Below are positions 21,561 to 32,574 of a DNA stretch of 64,000 nucleotides, piece by piece (positions within the stretch are counted from its first letter, which is position 1; each line of letters starts with the position of its first letter). The position numbers and the translations under genes were made by a program. The stretch is from Cephalotus follicularis (lineage: Eukaryota; Streptophyta; Magnoliopsida; Oxalidales; Cephalotaceae), in contig BDDD01000042.1 of NCBI GenBank assembly GCA_001972305.1, positions 375,275 through 439,274 of the forward strand. Reading direction: 5' to 3'. Under the pieces are notes generated by a model. The model worked only from the letters and a program-made list of their open reading frames with translations. It did not search any database and was not told where the DNA came from.

Positions 21561-22560
21561 TTTTGCTGGATCCGCAGCAGGGACAACACTGGAGCAAGGT
21601 GAGAAGTTCAAGTGGAAGTTACACTATCAGCTTCGGGGTAAGCTGATTAATACCAGGTTTGCTGATGTTTCTGAAGTGACAAATGCAGCGAAGAACATAG
21701 AGCTGGAGAGGCTAGATTTCCAGGCAGCTCGTCAGGAAAGTTACAAGAAGAGAAACATAGGGGATTCTCAAGGGCAAGGTTCTGGACGGAATAGTAAGAA
21801 TAGAAATGGCAAAAGAGGAAGGAGGAATGATAACCGGGGACAACAACGGCCTGGTAATGATCAGAGGCAGACACAGGGAGCTGCGGATGTCCAGATTGCC
21901 AAGTTTGATGTTTGCGGTAGACAGCATCCAATAAGAGTTTGCTATAAGTCTATCGGGGCCTGTTTTGTATGTGGTCAGAAGGGGTATTTCGTGAAGGATT
22001 ATCCTGATCCTCGTGCGAAGGAAAGGAGGGGAAACAATGCAGATCATGGACAGCGGAAAGTGGGAGGTCGTGTCTTTGCTATCACGACACAGCAGGCTGC
22101 TAACGCACCAGGTATTGTTTCGGGCTTTATTTCTGTTGGTAACCGTAGGGCTTATGTTTTTTATGAAACTGGATCGACCTACTCGGTAGTAGCGAGATCT
22201 TTTGTTCGGCATCTTGGGATGTCTTCACAATTGCTTGATCCAGCTTTGGTTCTTTCGACCCCTACGGGTACATCTGTTGTGATATCTGAGTGTTTTTATG
22301 CTTGCCCTCTTGTTTTTGATGATCGGATTCGTGATGCGGATCTTCTTCCTATCGATATGTATGACTTCGATATGATTCTGGGTATGAACTGGTTGGATCG
22401 TCATCGGGCTACGATTGACTGTTATGCTCGGAGGGTTCTATTTGAGGATGTGAATAGACCTGATTTTATTTATCAGAGTTCACAGCCGAGAAAAGAAGTG
22501 AAGGTTATATCTACTTTGAAGGCTCGGAAGTTGGTGGCTAAGGGTGCTGAAGGTTTCTTA
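21561..22560 (+). pseudogene. Gypsy D gag tail, zinc knuckles and protease
   Basis: In the shifted frame the gag C-terminus continues (LEQGEKFKWKLHYQLRGK region), then a basic Arg/Asn/Gly-rich linker and a zinc-knuckle pair. Both knuckles are damaged: the first lacks its leading Cys (FDVCGRQHP), and the second reads CFVCGQKGYFVKDY, with Tyr where His and the last Cys belong. The protease follows: its active-site motif is YETGSTYSVV near 22167 (Glu in place of the usual Asp), and the second hallmark MILGMNWLDRH lies near 22373. A second one-base shift near 22558 returns to the pol frame. Confidence 0.9.
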
Positions 22561-23595
22561 CTGTTGTGAAGGATGTCTCTAAGGCTGAGTCTCGCCTTGA
22601 GGACTATCCTGTGGTTAGAGAATTTTCTGATATGTTTCCAGAGGAGTTACCGGGTTTGCCACCGCAACAGGAAGTGGAGTTTACCATTGAACTCATTCCT
22701 GGAGCGGCACCTATATCTAAGGCACCATATAGGATGGCACCACTTGAGTTACAGGAGCTGAAAGAACAATTGCAAGAGCTGTTGGATCGGGGATTCATTT
22801 AGCCTAGTGCTTCACCGTGGGGTGCTCCGGTTCTTTTTGTGAAGAAGAAAGATGGGTCTATGAGGCTATGCATAGACTAAAGAGAGTTGAATCGGATTAC
22901 CATTCGGAATAAATACCCTTTGCCTAGGATTGATGATTTGTTTGATCAACTCCAAGGTGCTCAGTATTTCTCTAAGATCGATTTAAGATCGGGATATCAT
23001 CAGCTTCGTATAAAGGATGAAGGTGTGCCTAAAACTGCTTTCTGTACTCGGTATGGGCATTATGAGTTTCTGGTGATGCCGTTCGGACTCACTAATGCAC
23101 CGACAGTTTTCATGGATCTGATGAATAGGATGTTTCATGAGTACTTGCACCAGTTTGTGATTGTGTTCATAGATGACATTCTTGTGTATTCCAAGTCGAA
23201 GGAAGAACATGAAGAACAACTTCGTATTGTGCTGGGTATTCTGAGGAAGAATCAGCTATACGCGAAGTTCTCGAAGTGTGAGTTCTGGTTGGAACAGGTG
23301 GCGTTCGTGGGTCATGTGGTTACAGCTGAAGGGATTAGTATGGATCTTGCTAAAGTTGAGGCTATTACTAAATGGCCGAGACCTACCACAGTGACGGAGG
23401 TTAGGAGCTTCTTGGGTTTGGCTGGATACTATAGGCAGTTTGTGGAAGGCTTTTCCTCTATAGCCTTACCACTAACTCAGCCTATGAGAAACAGAGCTAA
23501 GTTTGAATGGAATGAAGAGTGTGAAGCAAGCTTCGAGAAATTGAAGAATGGTCTTGTGTCAGCATCGATTCTTCGTTTGCCATATGGGTTGGGTG
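22561..23595 (+). pseudogene. Gypsy D reverse transcriptase
   Basis: Starts with the linker [15 protein letters not shown] and the RT N-terminus ([25 protein letters not shown]). Stops lie at 22800 (TAG) and 22880 (TAA). From 22887 a clean frame gives [52 protein letters not shown] and the catalytic [10 protein letters not shown] (23165-23194). The thumb and connection follow ([17 protein letters not shown]). RT copies the RNA genome into DNA. Apart from the two stops the RT looks well preserved. Confidence 0.95.
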
Positions 23596-24062
23596 GATAC
23601 CAGATTTACAGCGATGATTCTAAGATGGGGTTGGGGTGTGTTTTGATGCAGCATGGTCATGTGATAGCTTATGCTTTGAGACAGTTGAAGCCTTATGAAG
23701 TAAACTATCCTACACATGATCTTGAGTTGGCAGTAGTGGTGTTTGCGTTGAAGATCTGGAGGCACTACTTGTACGGAGAAACTTGTGACGTCTTTACCGA
23801 TCATAAGAGTCTCAAGTATATCTTTACGTAGAAAGAGTTGAACATGCGTTAGAGAAGGTGGTTGGAGATTCTGAAGGACTATGATCTGAATATTCAGTAC
23901 CTCCCTGGTAAAGCAAACGTGGTAGCTGATGCTCTTAGTCGGAAGAGTTCTGGGAGTGTAGCGGCTTTGCTTACTCAGCCGCAGTTGATAGCTGATATGG
24001 AGCGGATGGATTTGCATCTGTATGTTTGGGGTTTTGAAGGTTATGTTGCTGCATTGAATGTA
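23596..24062 (+). pseudogene. Gypsy D RNase H
   Basis: Motifs in order: [55 protein letters not shown] and YLPGKANVVADALSRK. Stops at 23829 (TAG) and 23850 (TAG) sit where related elements read Gln (T-Q-K-E, R-Q-R-R-W), and another TAG lies at 24063. In the first motif the usual DAS is DDS. Confidence 0.92.
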
Positions 24063-24164
24063 TAGCCTACTCTTATATCTCGGATTAAGACAGCTCAGAG
24101 TGATGATGGTGAGCTTTGGGCCTTAGTCCATAATGTTGAAAAGGGTAAGCAATGAGAGTTTCAT

Positions 24165-24950
24165 ATGGATGAGTATGGCGTGATATGGCTAGGTAATCGG
24201 TTGTGTGTTCCGGCAGATACTTCTATCAGAGATGCTATTTTGTCTGAGGCACACAATTCTCCATTTTCTATACATCCGGGTTCTACGAAAATGTATAAAG
24301 ACTTGAAAAAGAACTTCTGGTGGAATGGAATGGAAAGGGATGTAGCGGAGTATGTTGGGAGGTGTTTGATCTATCAGTAGGTAAATATTGAGCACCAGTG
24401 TGCGAGTGGTTTGTTACAGCCCTTGGAAGTTCCAGTATGGAAATGGGAGAGCATATCGATGGACTTTGTTACGGGTTTGCCGAGAACTTTCCGAAGGAAT
24501 GATTCTATCTGGGTTGTAGTGGATCGATTGACAAAATCGGCTCACTTCTTGTCTATCCGAGAGGACTTTTCGGTGGATCGTTTGGCTGAGGGGTTTCAGC
24601 AGGAGATAGTGAGACTACATGGGACTCCGGTATCCATTGTTTTGGATAGGGATCCTCGTTTCACTTCGCGGTTTTGGAAAGGGTTTCAGAAAGCTTGGGG
24701 TACGAGGCTCAGTTACAGTACAGCTTTCCATCCACAGACTGATGGGCAGACTGAGAGGACCATCCAGACCTTGGAGGATATGTTGAGGTCTTATGCGTTG
24801 GAGTGGACTGGGAACTGGGACGAGTATTTGAGCTTGGTGGAGTTTGCCTACAATAACAGTTGGCATACTAGTATCGGTATGGCTCGGGTTGAAGCTCTTT
24901 ATGGGAGGAAGTGTCGAACTCCAACATGTTGGGATGAGGTTGGAGAGTGA
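24165..24950 (+). pseudogene. Gypsy D integrase
   Basis: The H2C2 zinc-binding part is near 24250-24378 ([25 protein letters not shown], with the last Cys replaced by Tyr and a TAG at 24378). The catalytic core runs 24411-24950 with VVVDRLTKSAHFLS, IVLDRDPRFTSRFW and [10 protein letters not shown] supplying Asp, Asp, Glu. A TGA at 24948 ends the open stretch where relatives read Arg. It inserts cDNA into the genome. Confidence 0.94.
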
Positions 24951-25499
24951 GTTATCGAGGGACCCGAGCTAGTGCAAATCACTACGGAGAAAGTGGCAAT
25001 AGCAAGGGAGAGATTGCAGGTAGCTCAATCTCGATAGAAGAGTTATGCGGACAGACATCGGAGGGACTTGGAGTTCAAGGTAGGTGAACATGTGTTCTTG
25101 AAAGTTTCACCTCGGAAAGGAGTCCGACATTTTGGGCTAAAGGGAAAGTTGAGTCCGCGGTTTATCGGGCCTTTTGAAGTTCTGGAAAAGGTAGGCGCGG
25201 TTGCTTATCGTTTAGCTTTGCCTCCGCAGTTAGCACACGTCCATAACGTGTTCCACGTGTCTTTGTTGAGGTGTTATCAGTATCATCCCCTGCATGTGGT
25301 TCATTATCCGTTGTACAGCATATGGGAAGACCTATCTTGTAACGAAGAGGCAGAGGCTATTGTGGATCGACAAGAGCGGGTGACACGTAGCAAGACCGTT
25401 CCTTTTGTTAAAGTTTTGTGGAGGAATCATCCCAAACGTGAGGCCACTTGGGAGCTTGAAGAGCATATTCGGGAGCGATATCCGCACTTGTTTGCTTGA
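24951..25499 (+). pseudogene. Gypsy D GPY/F module and chromodomain, pol C-terminus
   Basis: Follows the integrase in the same frame after TGA (24948) and TAG (25035). From 25068: [26 protein letters not shown] (GPY/F), LAHVHNVFHVSLLRCY, then a chromodomain ending VKVLWRNHPKREATWELEEH and a Tyr-Pro-His-Leu-Phe-Ala tail. The stop is TGA at 25497-25499. The aromatic and acidic chromodomain positions look intact. The PPT that should follow has been deleted together with the start of the 3' LTR. Confidence 0.95.
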
Positions 25500-25525
25500 G
25501 GTATGTGTATGTTTGTGATTTCGAG

Positions 25526-28230
25526 ATAAGTCCGTTGCCCTGTGTTTTGGGCCTATGTGATTTGGGCTGATTGATACCAGCCTGAATTTTTGGATATGTT
25601 AATGCAATTTTGGGTTGGGCCTATGTTTATAACTTTTATTTTACCAAAACTTTATTCTATTTTACAATTTTGAAATTATTAAAACAATTTCCTTTTTCCT
25701 TTATTTTAAAATTTCTTATTATCTTTTATTTTTTTATTTTTATTTTTATTTTTCCCTTTTTCCTTATTCTTCTTCTTTCCTTCTTTCTTCTCCCTCTTTC
25801 TCCCGGAACTCTCTCTCTCCCTATCTTCTCACACGCTTTCAATCTTAATTTCCATTCTCATTGCCTGAAAATCCTCTCTTCTTCCATATGTAATCAATTT
25901 TGTCTCCTATTTCCGTTTATGTGTGACATTGCCATTATTATATGTGCCTCCCTCTTTTCTGCAAAGTCGCTGCTGAATTCAGCACTGTTGAAACCTGTTT
26001 TGATTCTTGTGGAGTTGTTTCGTCAGTTTACAGAGGTCATCTCAATCGTCTGTTGTTCTTTTGGGTTGAGTTCCTTTGGTTAGTTTAAGGCTGTTTATGT
26101 ATTCCTTGTTTTCTCTCTTTGCTTTCCTGCAAACAGCCGAGTAATCTTGAACAAGTGGTGTTCTTCTTGCTATTTTTCAGTGTCTGTTAAATAATTACAG
26201 GTTAGTAATCATGGCTGTGATGAATTGTTTCACATTGTTGTTGGTTTTCTTTTGCATATAGGCTGTTAGAGTTGTGATTCCAGCCACTTAAATCTATGTC
26301 ATAGTTTATGGACCAGTTGATCAGTCCTTTGGCATCTGTTTATGTTGTAATCTAATCTCAGGAACTGAATGTGACTTTGGACAACAGATTGGCTTGTTAT
26401 ATGTAGGTTTTGTTTAGATGTCTCTTGGTCTCTTTTCTTGTATATAGTTACTGGTCACATGGTAATGTCAATTCTGTGTTTTTACACTGTCTAAATGTCA
26501 TATAATGTCATATGTATATGTTCATATATCTCTGGTGTAATGTTATACTCGTTTGGACACGTTTCTGCATTGAAAATTCTAAATTTCTGCTGTTTTGTCA
26601 TCCAGAGCAGTCGGCTGTTCTTATTGACAGTCTGCTGGTTTGGTTGGGTAGTCGGCTGTCTTACGAAAACAGTCGACTGTTTTCTGTTGGGTAGCCGGCT
26701 GGATCTCTGTCACAGTCGATTGCCTGTAAGTCTTGTTTGAGTAGTCGCTGGCCCTTATGATTAGTTGACTGCCAAGCTTCCAACAGTCGACTGGAGCTCT
26801 ATAACAGTCAGCTGTTTTGTCCAGAGAATTACTGTTTTCAACTATTTTGATTCGTTTGTTCGCCGAATCAATCCAGGTCTTTTCTAAACACTGTAACGAG
26901 TCTGTTTTATGTCTCTAATGATTCTCAGACCCTTATATGAATAGTTTTGTGTTTTTTAGATTGTTGTGCTTCAAAGGAGAGTTTGATTTAACAATCTTTC
27001 AGTAAGTTCTTTTGTAAACGTAAAAAGGTACGGATGCCCTTCTTTCTTTGGCTATCTGGTTTTATCGAAATAAAAATCAGTTTTGTTTTATGTTATGTTG
27101 ATATGTTTCGAAGTTAAAGTCGGTTTTGACATTTTACGAAATTTGAATGTTCTCGACTTAATTATTCTTATGCTATGATACGTTACGATATGTTATGAAA
27201 TGATCATCTCTTTATAACGGAAAATAAATGAGTTGGTGTTTTGACCATGAAATGTATGGGAACGATTTTCAAATGTGTTTTGTGAAAGCATATCTATGTG
27301 TATTGATTTTGACAAAATAATGTTTTTAAAGTGATAAATACTGAGTATTGTACCCACCTATGGGGCGTACCATTGGCATGTCGTAGGCCTGGCACGGGGA
27401 CATGCCACTTTCGTAGCAATGTGATTAGTCTGCGACGTCTCTCAATGTTATGAATAAATCCGACGAGGTTGATTTATGGATCCGCTATGTATGATAGAGG
27501 CCTATGAATCAATTCTAGTATATGGATATGTGATATGGAATGGTATGTGAGAATTGACTTGTGTAGTGCTGTACACTTTAATTCTAATAGGCATGTGGAA
27601 TTAGCACCCCCCTTGCCAATATATGTTATGAAATGTGATATGATATGTGGCTCAGTATGATTTTATGAATCGTGAAATGATATTTTTGAAATGTTTCGTA
27701 CATGTTTCGAACGATATGAAATTGGTATTTTATGGAAATTCGGATATGATTTCAAGGAATGTTTAAACTGTTTTAATTGCTTAAGATTACTGTTACGAGT
27801 TTTATTGAGATCTTACTGCTTTTAAACTTATCGTTTACAACTTTTACTTTCATTATTCGTACTTAGGTTTTCTCAGCTGCGTTTTGCTTTCCATGCGGCA
27901 GGTTGTCAGGAGCGGCGAGGGAATGTGTGAATGAGAGATGACCACCTTTATGTCCTGGATCCCTATGAGTGTGATCCCATATGTTTACTGTGATAGTGGT
28001 CATGAAATATAAGATACATATGGTTTATGTTTAATATATGAACTTGAATTATGTTTAAGATTTCCGAAAATGTTAAGTTTAAAGTTGGAAAGGATTTTTT
28101 TTTTCAGTTATACTATGACCGCCACGTTTTTGGCTAATAAAATTATGTTTATGTTCAGATGAGTTATGCTATGTTATGATAGGTTCTGTATTATGACCTG
28201 TGACAACTCCCGCCGTTCGGGGGTGCTACA
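25526..28230 (+). repeat. 3' LTR of Gypsy D, 5'-truncated
   Basis: Begins inside the LTR (AAGTCCGTTGCCCTGTG matches 18188 onward), directly after GATTTCGAG of the pol tail. About 97 bp of LTR start and the PPT are therefore lost. It ends GTGCTACA at 28230 and is followed by the GTATG duplication. It retains about 115 bp (near 25553-25665) that the 5' LTR lost. Small plus-strand frames at its left are shadows. Confidence 0.93.
26604..26816. repeat. CAGTCGACTG palindrome cluster in LTR D (right)
   Basis: Ten or eleven copies in the same order as in the left LTR, several closer to the perfect palindrome, which suggests the left copies decayed. One copy near 26741 (AGTCGCTGG) has lost a base. 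Confidence 0.85.
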
Positions 28231-28235
28231 GTATG

Positions 28236-29506
28236 CATGTACAATGTGCAATATCGGTGACAATCTATGCAATATCAATGTGCGGTGTACAATATTGATG
28301 CATGATATGGTAGATGCATGAATACAATTGGCGATCTGACTATCCATATGACACTGGCCCAAAATAGAGCATATGGATAGGATCTATAACAATCAATCAA
28401 TGGCAGACACTCAATGGTGGTGTATCAAAAACCCAATCAAACAATCTTATCCTATAGAGCATGCGACCTCGGGTCAGTACAATGTCAATCAGTAGCAATG
28501 ATCAATCCCACGGAAGGTAGTCCTTCGAAAAGGGTGGGAGATCTACCCATTTGTCTCAAACTGATCAGGTTTGGGACTCATAGGTCTTCCAGCCTACAGC
28601 TGGGTCAATACAGTATCGATGAGCTACAACCATGGGGAGCTACTAAACCGTTAGGGAGGTACAACCCTCCAGGAGCATCAATCGTCTGTCAGTAACAATA
28701 CCGATGTGCTACAACCATGGGGGAGCTACTAAACCGTTAGGGAGCTACAACCCTCCGAGAGCATCAATCGGTAAATTCGACTGTAAGGGAGCAGTCAATA
28801 CAATAAAAGAGACGATCGACGAAATAGGTGGACAGAGCCGACAACCTAATATGCCGATACGATTCATGAGGTCGCTCTATAGGATTCATACAATACAATC
28901 AATCAATCTGTCAGTACAAATTCCGATAAGTGGTGATGTCTAATGGAGAAATGGGAATGAGCGTCCAACGTTTCGAACTTAGACTCACAACACTTATGGC
29001 TGAATCAATCAATCAATCAATCAACCGATTAGTACGCAATAGACGGTGACAATCGAATAGGAAGGAATGTCTATTCGGTTGATGAAAGTCACTGGATCGT
29101 CGTCCATGGCTCACTCCATCACTCTATCAATTTCTCAATCCAATCCTTGAAAACCGTAGAAAACTGTGTTTCAAATGCTTGAATACCTCAAGTGAGGCTC
29201 TAGTCAAGCGGCAATGTGAAAAGGAGTTGAAAACCAGCTTTAAAATAGTTAAAATTCCATTCTGCACTGTAGGAGTCGACATCTTTGGCGAAAGACATCG
29301 ATGCGTTTCAGGCAATTCTTTAAAACTGTAGAAGGACATCGACGTCTTTGAAAGACATCGATGTCTTTCTCAATTTGTATAGAGATTTGGCTTAAAGACG
29401 TTGATGTCTTTAGGAAAAGGCGTCGACGCATTTCATTAAAAATAACCTGTGATTGCGCATCGATGTTCAGCATCGATGTCTTCTTCAAAAAAGAGAAATC
29501 CTGGGC
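28236..29506 (-). repeat. 5' LTR of Gypsy C, part right of D, truncated
   Basis: Resumes with CATGTACAATGTGC after the GTATG duplication and runs to 29506 inside the palindrome cluster (29275-29500). Its first part (to about 28900) follows C's other LTR, including the 85-bp duplication (28630 and 28715). Its last part (about 28930-29506) is clearly closer to the LTRs of H and G than to C's left LTR. Confidence 0.88.
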
Positions 29507-29657
29507 AAGATGAGATTTCATTAAAAATAACAAAGTGTTTGTCTCAAAGCATGCCACTTTCCTAGAGAAAAAGTTTCTATTGTAGGAACTAGTGCGAGTA
29601 GCGTTGAGCTATATGAGATGTCATCTACTTAATAGATAAATGACCAACCAGTTGATT
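29507..29657. other. Filler DNA at the head-to-head junction of C and H
   Basis: About 150 bp matching neither LTR. It opens with ATTTCATTAAAAATAAC, a copy of a stretch 90 bp upstream (29436-29452). The rest (29530-29655) is of unknown origin. A templated insert at a double-truncated junction is typical of end-joining repair of a double-strand break. Confidence 0.75.
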
Positions 29658-29712
29658 GTATGCATGTATAGTCGGGATTTTGGACTGAGTATCGGAGAGA
29701 TAGTGAATTGAT

Positions 29713-29720
29713 TATATAAG
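29713..29720 (+). promoter_or_regulatory. Probable TATA box of LTR H
   Basis: TATATAAG in the context GATTATATAAGTCAATTTCTC. The same site is in the 3' LTR of H at 47823-47830 and, reversed, in C; solo LTR G has TACATAAG. It sits about 500 bp upstream of the palindrome cluster. Confidence 0.6.
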
Positions 29721-30227
29721 TCAATTTCTCACCATTTTCTCTCATTTTCACTCTATCTTCCTCTCTCTCTACACTTCTCCTCTCTCCCTAGCTGAGTAAT
29801 CTCCATAGCAGCTCCGGATTGGCTTCTTCCATCAACAAAGATAGCATTTGCAAGTGGTAGCATACCAATTGAACAAGAAAAGTGAGTGGGCTCTTGGGAA
29901 TCTTCGGTTTTGATCGATTGTTTGTTCAACTGTTAAAGCTGCTATAATAGGTAGGACTTCTTGCTTGAATTACCTACAGATTGTATTGATTGATTGATTG
30001 AATTGCATGATTGAATGAATGTATTGAGTAAATTGTAGGTTTTAGGGTTTTTATTAAATCCTTAGACAAATTGATTTATAAAATGATAGAATTTGTCAAT
30101 TGAAGGTAGTAACTTGTCTTACTAACCTTAATTGATTGATTTTAAAACTTGGTTTTCAAAGAATGGGTTTTCAAGGGGTTTTGACCTGAGATTTGGCTAT
30201 TTTTTCTGCATAAAATCGACCATGCCC

Positions 30228-30535
30228 AGCAAAGACATCGACCCCTAGCCCTTGGACATCGATGTATTTTGCTTGAAATGCCACATCCTTGAAAGACATC
30301 GACGTCTTTGCCTAGGATTTCTCTTTTTTGAAGAAGACATCGATGCGCAATCACATGTTATTTTTAATGAAATGCGTTGACGCCTTTTCCCAAAGACATC
30401 GACGTCTTTAAGCCAAATCTCTATACAAATAGAGAAAGACATCGATGTCTTTCATGGACGACGATGTCCTTCTACAGTTTTAAAGAATTGCCTGAAATGC
30501 ATCGATGTCTTTCGCCAAAGACATCGACGCCTACA
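30228..30535. repeat. Palindrome cluster in LTR H (left)
   Basis: About eleven copies of the AAAGACATCGATGTCTTT type. Together with 29275-29500 in C it forms an inverted pair across the junction. Confidence 0.88.
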
Positions 30536-31823
30536 GTGCAGAATGGAATTTTAACTATTTTAAAGCTGGTTTTCAACTCCTTTTCACATTGCCGCTTGAA
30601 TGGAGCCTCACTTGAGGTATTCAAGCGTTTGAAACACAGTTTTCTACGGTTTTCAAAGATTGGATTGATAAATTGATAGAGTGATGGAGTAATCCATGAG
30701 CGACGATCCAGTGACTTTCATCAACTGGATAGACATTCCTTCCTATCTCGTTGCTTCGATTGTCACCGTCTATTGCCTACTAATCGGTTGATTGATTGAT
30801 TGAGCCATAAGTGTTGTGAGTCTAAGTTTGGAACGTTGGACGCTTATTCCTATTTCTCCATTAGACATCACCACTTATCGACATTTGTACTGAAAGATTA
30901 ATTGATTGTATTGTATGGATCCTATAGAGTGACCTTATGACCCGCATTGGCATGTTAGGTTGTCAACTTTGTCCACCTATTTCGTCGACCGCGTCATTTA
31001 TCGTATTGATCTACTGACGAGCAGTACTGTTACCGATTGACGATTGATGCTCCCGGAGGGTCATAGCTCCCTAACGGTATAGTAGCTCCCCCATGGTTGT
31101 AGCTCATCGATATTGTATTGACACTGTCATAGGCTGGAAGACCTATGAGTCCCAAACCTGATCAGTTTGAGACAAATTGGTAGATCTCCAACCCTTTTCG
31201 AAGGACTACCTTCCATGAGATTGATCATTGCTACTGATTGACATTGTACTGACCGAGGTCGCATGCTCTGTCACGCCCCAAACCGTGGGTTGCGCCCCAC
31301 GACTCAACACATGGCAATCCGTACAATCATCATAAAATTATCCATAAAAATTTAAAACTTAATTAATAACAAACATCAATAATTTATTTAAGTTATGGAT
31401 ATATATAAACCCAGTTCAATACAATAAAATACACTACTGCACCCAGCAGGTAAAACAAATAATTACATAATTATTTCCTGCAATTTCGTCCATAAAAGCG
31501 TACTGTCGAGGAGGAACTTACACAATCCTTTATCCTTAGTGCTGCTGCGATGTGCCTCCACTACTTGTTCCTGTACCTGGCCCATTCAAAGGAATGGGTC
31601 ATCAACCCTGGGGGTTGTGTAGGTTACAACATGCACGAGCACATACTAGAGGAACAACCAAAACATAGCAGAGGAGAAAATATCATAAAATACAATGCAT
31701 GAGTCCAAAATCCATAACATAACCTTTATCATCCTTTGTCCTTGGACTACGCTACTCAAACCATACATATCACATACAGAGGCGTCTAGTCCGGTCATCC
31801 TATGGTCTGGTTAGTGTACAAGT

Positions 31824-32060
31824 GTTCACCTTTAGGCTCACCAGCCCGTGGTATTCTCCTCCAGGTTCACCTGCTGAGCAGAATTCGCCCTTTGCTCACC
31901 TGCTCTGTGGTTCACCCTTTGGATCACCAGCTCTGGCGGAATTCACCCTTAGGTTCACCATTGGCGGATTCGCCCGAGATCACCAGCCTAGCGGAGTTCA
32001 CCCCTTGGGCTCACCTGCTCGGCGGAATTCTCCCCTGTTGGGCTCACCAGCCTGGGACCA
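31824..32060. repeat. TTCACC / CTCACCAGC / GGAATTC array in LTR E (left)
   Basis: About ten imperfect units of 20-35 bp built from TTCACCTTTAGGCTCACCAG-like phrases alternating with GGAATTCNCC. The homologous array in the right LTR is at 41870-42085 and is one unit shorter (it lacks the GGAATTCACCCTTAGGTTCA part). Confidence 0.8.
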
Positions 32061-32574
32061 TCTATCTAAGTCTTTTCCTTTTTCATTCCATTTTCTAATT
32101 CTATTTCCTTCCCTTAATTATTTTCCCTTTTATTCCTTTAGCATTCTAAATCCATTTCTTTAGCCAGACCAGGACTCACCATTGTGCATGGCACTTTCCA
32201 TGTGCAAGGTTCACCTCAAAGTGTGCATGGCGTATGCATAGCAATTTCCTTTACTCATTACTAGCCAGGGGACACATGCATGCTTCTCTCCCCGGGCAAT
32301 GCATGCATATAGTATAACTTCTCACATAGAACTGGCCATTTATCACGCGTGCACGTGCCAGGACACTTTCATATTGTGCCATCACCTTCTTCACGACACA
32401 TGTGAGGAGTGCACACCAGGGGACAAAGCGTGCTTGAGTGGATGCATAATTCACGACATGGAAAGCTCATGTGCCATGGCAACAACGGAGCATTGCTCGG
32501 GCGACCTCGAAGGCATGGGAGAGAGGGACAGGAGAGCTTGCATTGCAGGGGAGAGCCATGGATAGCTCCCCTGG

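Larger units (their letters stand above)
18090..28230 (+). mobile_element. Gypsy D: near full-length Tekay-like chromovirus, TSD GTATG
   Basis: A 10.1-kb plus-strand element inside the 5' LTR of C, flanked by GTATG (18085-18089, 28231-28235). Order: 5' LTR (18090-20787), primer site, gag, protease, RT, RNase H, integrase, chromodomain, truncated 3' LTR (25526-28230). Domain order and the chromodomain indicate a Ty3/Gypsy chromovirus; the sequence style is closest to Tekay/Del. All domains are present, but the frame is broken by two frameshifts and about ten stops. In 200 bp of LTR that I compared by eye, the two LTRs differ at about one base in twenty, so the insertion is not recent. Confidence 0.97.
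10998..29506 (-). mobile_element. Gypsy C (family T), minus strand, contains D; 5' LTR truncated
   Basis: From left to right in plus coordinates: 3' LTR 10998-13488, PPT, chromodomain, integrase, RNase H, RT, protease, gag, primer site, then the 5' LTR 17681-18089 and 28236-29506, split by element D. The 5' LTR lacks its U3 end; it stops at 29506, where filler DNA begins. The element is a chromovirus by its C-terminal chromodomain. It is defective: most of gag capsid and the start of RT are deleted and the remaining frames are broken. The left flank is LTR X (10993-10997 TGCCT). No matching target duplication is found because the right end is lost. Confidence 0.93.
29658..31268 (+). repeat. 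5' LTR of Gypsy H, part left of E
   Basis: Starts at GTATGCATGTATAGTCGGG, which corresponds to about 165 bp inside LTR G (8290). TATA box TATATAAG at 29713-29720. Palindrome cluster at 30228-30535. E interrupts it at 31268. Confidence 0.92.

Noticed and set aside
29507..29657. Plastid or mitochondrial insert in the C/H junction
   Set aside because: I could not recognise any organelle gene in it; the first part is a local copy, the rest is unidentified.
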